This document shows, in pieces, positions 24,350-26,205 of a DNA stretch of 26,205 nt. The notes under the pieces are model-generated. The model was not told where the DNA came from. It worked only from the letters and a program-made list of their open reading frames with translations, and did no database searches. The position numbers and the translations under genes were made by a program. The DNA comes from Chara braunii (lineage: Eukaryota > Streptophyta > Charophyceae > Charales > Characeae). Location: assembly GCA_003427395.1 (NCBI GenBank), contig BFEA01000341.1:358075-384279 (forward strand), read 5' to 3'. Position 1 is the first letter of the stretch; every line of letters starts with the position of its first letter.

Positions 24350-24411
24350 CTAATGATTTATGCGTGTCGTCCTCGCGCAGGGGCCATGCTCATGTTCTCT
24401 GTATCTGGCCC
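24350..24411 (-). pseudogene. U6 snRNA internal segment
   Basis: Minus strand GGGCCAGATACAGAGAACAT, GAGCATGGCCCCTGCGCGAG, GACGACACGCATAAATC. It matches U6 from GATACAGAGAA onward and starts only a few bases after the 3' end of the next-door U6 copy. An A-rich tail follows (T-rich 24318-24350). Confidence 0.85.
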
Positions 24412-24414
24412 ATT

Positions 24415-24523
24415 TCTTTTGTACCATTTCTCGATTGATGAGTGTCATCCTTACTTGCGCAGGGGCCATGCTACTCTTCTTTCTCTGTATCGTGCTCCAA
24501 TTTTAACTTATGTCCCGAAGGAC
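24415..24523 (-). pseudogene. U6 snRNA, near full length, with insertions
   Basis: Minus strand starts GTCCTTCGGGACAT at 24523 (5' stem-loop), then AAGTTAAAATTGGAGCACGA, TACAGAGAAAGAAGAGTAGC, ATGGCCCCTGCGCAAGTAAG, GATGACACTCATCAATCGAG and AAATGGTAC. ACAGAGA and the AGC catalytic triad are present. Insertions of 2-4 nt (GC in GGAACGAT, AGA before GTAGC, TA in GCAAGG) break the usual pairing regions, and the 3' end is not a clean T run. It is more likely a retrocopy than a working gene. Confidence 0.88.
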
Positions 24524-24552
24524 ATCGTCCCAATTTTGACGGACACCCCCAA
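24524..24552 (-). pseudogene. U6 snRNA 5' fragment
   Basis: Minus strand GGGGGTGTCCGTCAAAATTG then GGACGAT corresponds to U6 GGGGACATCCGATAAAATTG then GAACGAT. It joins directly to the 5' end of the longer copy. Confidence 0.7.
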
Positions 24553-24628
24553 AAAGGACTTCCCATCTCTTTTTTTTTATCTTCGAGCCAAGCAATCCAA
24601 ACTGAATAACACGAATACTGAGGCCGAC

Positions 24629-24785
24629 GGGGCCAAGGTTCCACTAGCACAGAGAGGATTGGATTCAAAGCCTGAATCCGGACGATTTTCGGACTGATGC
24701 CGAAAATCGCGATTGATCTTCTTTTCTGCATCTCTGCATGAAACGCATCCAGATTCATCCTTCTTTGCTAGTGCGACCTCGCCCC
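24629..24785. mobile_element. Foldback element A, copy 6 (complete)
   Basis: GGGGCCAAGGTTCCACTAGC on the left and TTGCTAGTGCGACCTCGCCC then C on the right. Inner arms: GCCTGAATCCGGACG and CGCATCCAGATTCATCC. An extra hairpin GATTTTCGGACTGATGCCGA then AAATC occupies the middle. Confidence 0.85.
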
Positions 24786-25080
24786 GACCACGCAGCCGTC
24801 CACAATCCTCCGTACCGGTCGGTCCACGTGTCTTCGCAGATTGCCAGTCAATCACGCGGTCGCCACTACCGAGACACACTCTGAACGCATACTCAGGAGT
24901 TCTTCCCCGGGTGCATCTGGTCACAATCATGGCCCGATTCCGACGAATCTTTCCTACCGGTAGCCCCGCTTTCGATACAAATTCCCTACCTACCCTACCG
25001 TGTTTGGCGGCGCAGACAGGCGAAATAACGTCAGAACTTTGCCTACTTCGCCTTTCATCAATGAGAAAACATAAATGAGG
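24786..25080. other. Unassigned sequence
   Basis: A 121-codon plus frame and a 196-codon minus frame overlap here. The minus one runs through the foldback A element, so it is not credible as a gene. No motif seen. Confidence 0.4.
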
Positions 25081-25116
25081 ATCACCACAATGCGCACGAG
25101 TCCAGAGATCGCAACA

Positions 25117-25192
25117 TGTTGAGCAAACAATCATGTTGAAAAAACTATCATCATGTTGAAAAAACAATCATCATCATCTTGAAAAAACAATG
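25117..25192 (+). repeat. Imperfect tandem repeat (ATCATSTTGAAAAAAC)n
   Basis: CATGTTGA-type units with A-runs recur three to four times, with ATC expansion between them. Confidence 0.85.
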
Positions 25193-25623
25193 GCAATGGT
25201 TGTAGAAGTTTTGTTGCGCCACAAAACTCAACCAGGGGCAGCGTCCCGCTTGAAGGGCGCGGCGGATTAAGAGAGAGAGATGATAAGGGGATCCCCACCG
25301 TTGAATATCGGCATCAGTTCTACGACTCTATTACTAGAGTCAGCAAAACAGCAGCGTTCTCTCTATTAACCCGCGGGCGTGCAAGGGAGACCCCGTCCGT
25401 GCCCTCGCAACAGTTCACGCTTTTCCAGACTCACTCCTGTTGGAGAAAAGGACTTTTGAAAGAAAAGAAGAAAAAAGGAGAAGACTGATTTTTCACTACC
25501 TGTAGTACGTCATAAGACGCAGGCAGATGAGGTGAAATTGAAGGGACGGGAAAAAAAATAAAAAAAAATGAAGGGAAGAGACGGTGAGATGAGAAGAGAA
25601 GAGAGAAGGCATTTATCCCTTGC
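25193..25623. other. Unassigned sequence
   Basis: A small hairpin GACTCT-ATTACT-AGAGTC lies at 25325-25342. Purine-rich sequence runs from 25455 to 25610. No gene seen. Confidence 0.4.
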
Positions 25624-25752
25624 GGCCTTCGCTCCACCCACTCACCACATGCACAAACGACAAAATTTACATGGCGGCGCATCTTTCCATCTTGTAGCGG
25701 AAGATTCATTCTCATTTTGCACATTTTCAGTAGTGAGTGGCGGAGCGACGCC
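25624..25752. mobile_element. Foldback element C, copy 11
   Basis: GGCCTTCGCTCCACCCACTC pairs with GAGTGGCGGAGCGACGCC; both arms share deviations from the consensus. Interior: GCACAAACGACAAAATTTAC, GGCGGCGCATCTTTCC, TCATTCTCATTTTGCACATT. Confidence 0.85.
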
Positions 25753-26205
25753 GTCGGTCTCCTGACCTGATCCTTTCTCCGCTTATTACTAGTAGTTCCC
25801 TCCCATTCATACCCTTCCCTTCCCTTCCCCGGCCCCCCCCGTTAAATCGCCGCTCTATCACCTTTCTGTTACTCTACCGTCCCGGTCAGCCTCACGCGAT
25901 CTATGCGAAATTCGATTCCCAACTTACCGAATTAGCTAACCACATTTTTACGGCGTAGTACTAAAATGGAAATGCGGGACGGACAAGTGAACTGCCACCT
26001 CTCTTCACAGGCTTTCAAAACCAGGAGAGATGGAAGATTACTACTTGCCTTCACCTTTCAACGGAATTTCTCAGTCGCTGTGTTAGCAGCGGGCGAACAT
26101 CTTCCGTCCCTGCATAATTACAGTCAAGCACCACTACCGAATGCTAATGCCCCTTCGCCTGGGGTTCTCTCTCTCTCCCCCCCTCTCCCCTTCCCCCCCA
26201 CCCCC
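25753..26205. other. Unassigned sequence to the window end
   Basis: Pyrimidine-rich runs at 25795-25845 and 26160-26205. A 73-codon frame has no motif. No gene or repeat family is recognised. Confidence 0.45.

Noticed and set aside
24577-25167. 196-codon minus-strand frame
   Set aside because: About a third of it is a foldback A element; no domain is visible.
25117-25192. CRISPR-like or regulatory repeat array
   Set aside because: The units are short, irregular and A-rich with ATC expansion, typical of simple-sequence slippage.
1-26205. Bacterial operons, ribosome binding sites or phage genes
   Set aside because: The snRNA copies, SINEs, poly(A) retroposition and microsatellites are eukaryotic, and no bacterial-type gene run exists.

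Overview
This is a repeat-dense, gene-poor stretch of a eukaryotic nuclear genome. The evidence is U2 and U6 snRNA-derived copies, tRNA-derived SINE heads with Pol III A and B boxes, poly(A)/poly(T) retroposition tails with target-site duplications, LINE C-terminal remnants, microsatellites, and no intact gene longer than 222 codons. The U6 copies begin with the GTCC-TTCG-GGAC type of 5' stem-loop familiar from plant U6, and the U2 copies start ATACCTTT as in plants and some fungi. The LINE C-terminus is of a kind known from plants and early-diverging fungi. I cannot fix the lineage. A plant or an early-diverging (Mucoromycota-like) fungus with an inflated genome would both fit.

Layout. 1-2.9 kb: microsatellite, one TIR element, 62-bp tandem repeats, one unrecognised 154-codon reading frame. 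2.9-4.2 kb: a short retroposed repeat with A-rich tail, a decayed Cys-containing coding remnant on the minus strand and a low-complexity 222-codon frame. 4.9-6.3 kb: foldback element C, two tRNA-like SINE heads, a tandem tRNA-like/U6 composite and a possible small exon. 6.4-10 kb: the densest part, with foldback families A, B and C, U6-bearing repeats, and two U2 retrocopies, one of them sitting inside a C element. 10-15 kb: tandem duplications, T-elements, a 221-bp tandem SINE array. 15-17.6 kb: two LINE 3' fragments in opposite orientation, one split by a TA-flanked element E. 18-20 kb: tRNA-SINE cluster, a 450-bp nested foldback, and a 280-bp tandem duplication that copied part of an E element. 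20-26 kb: palindrome, more tandem duplications, several C elements, two (CT)n tracts, and a row of three U6-derived segments.

How it fits together. The window reads as a landing ground for an LINE-type target-primed machinery that copies its own RNA, tRNA-like SINEs and spliceosomal snRNAs (U2, U6), together with at least six families of short foldback elements of about 100-220 bp (A, B, C, D, E, T). Two sequence links stand out. A U6 body is fused to a tRNA-like head as one tandemly repeated unit. In addition, the ends of foldback families A, B and T resemble the anticodon-arm and T-arm parts of the tRNA-like SINE heads. The possible undescribed system is therefore a set of composite, snRNA/tRNA-derived non-autonomous elements and related hairpin elements. 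All family names used here (A, B, C, D, E, T, G, H) are local labels. I found no protein-coding gene I would call intact.
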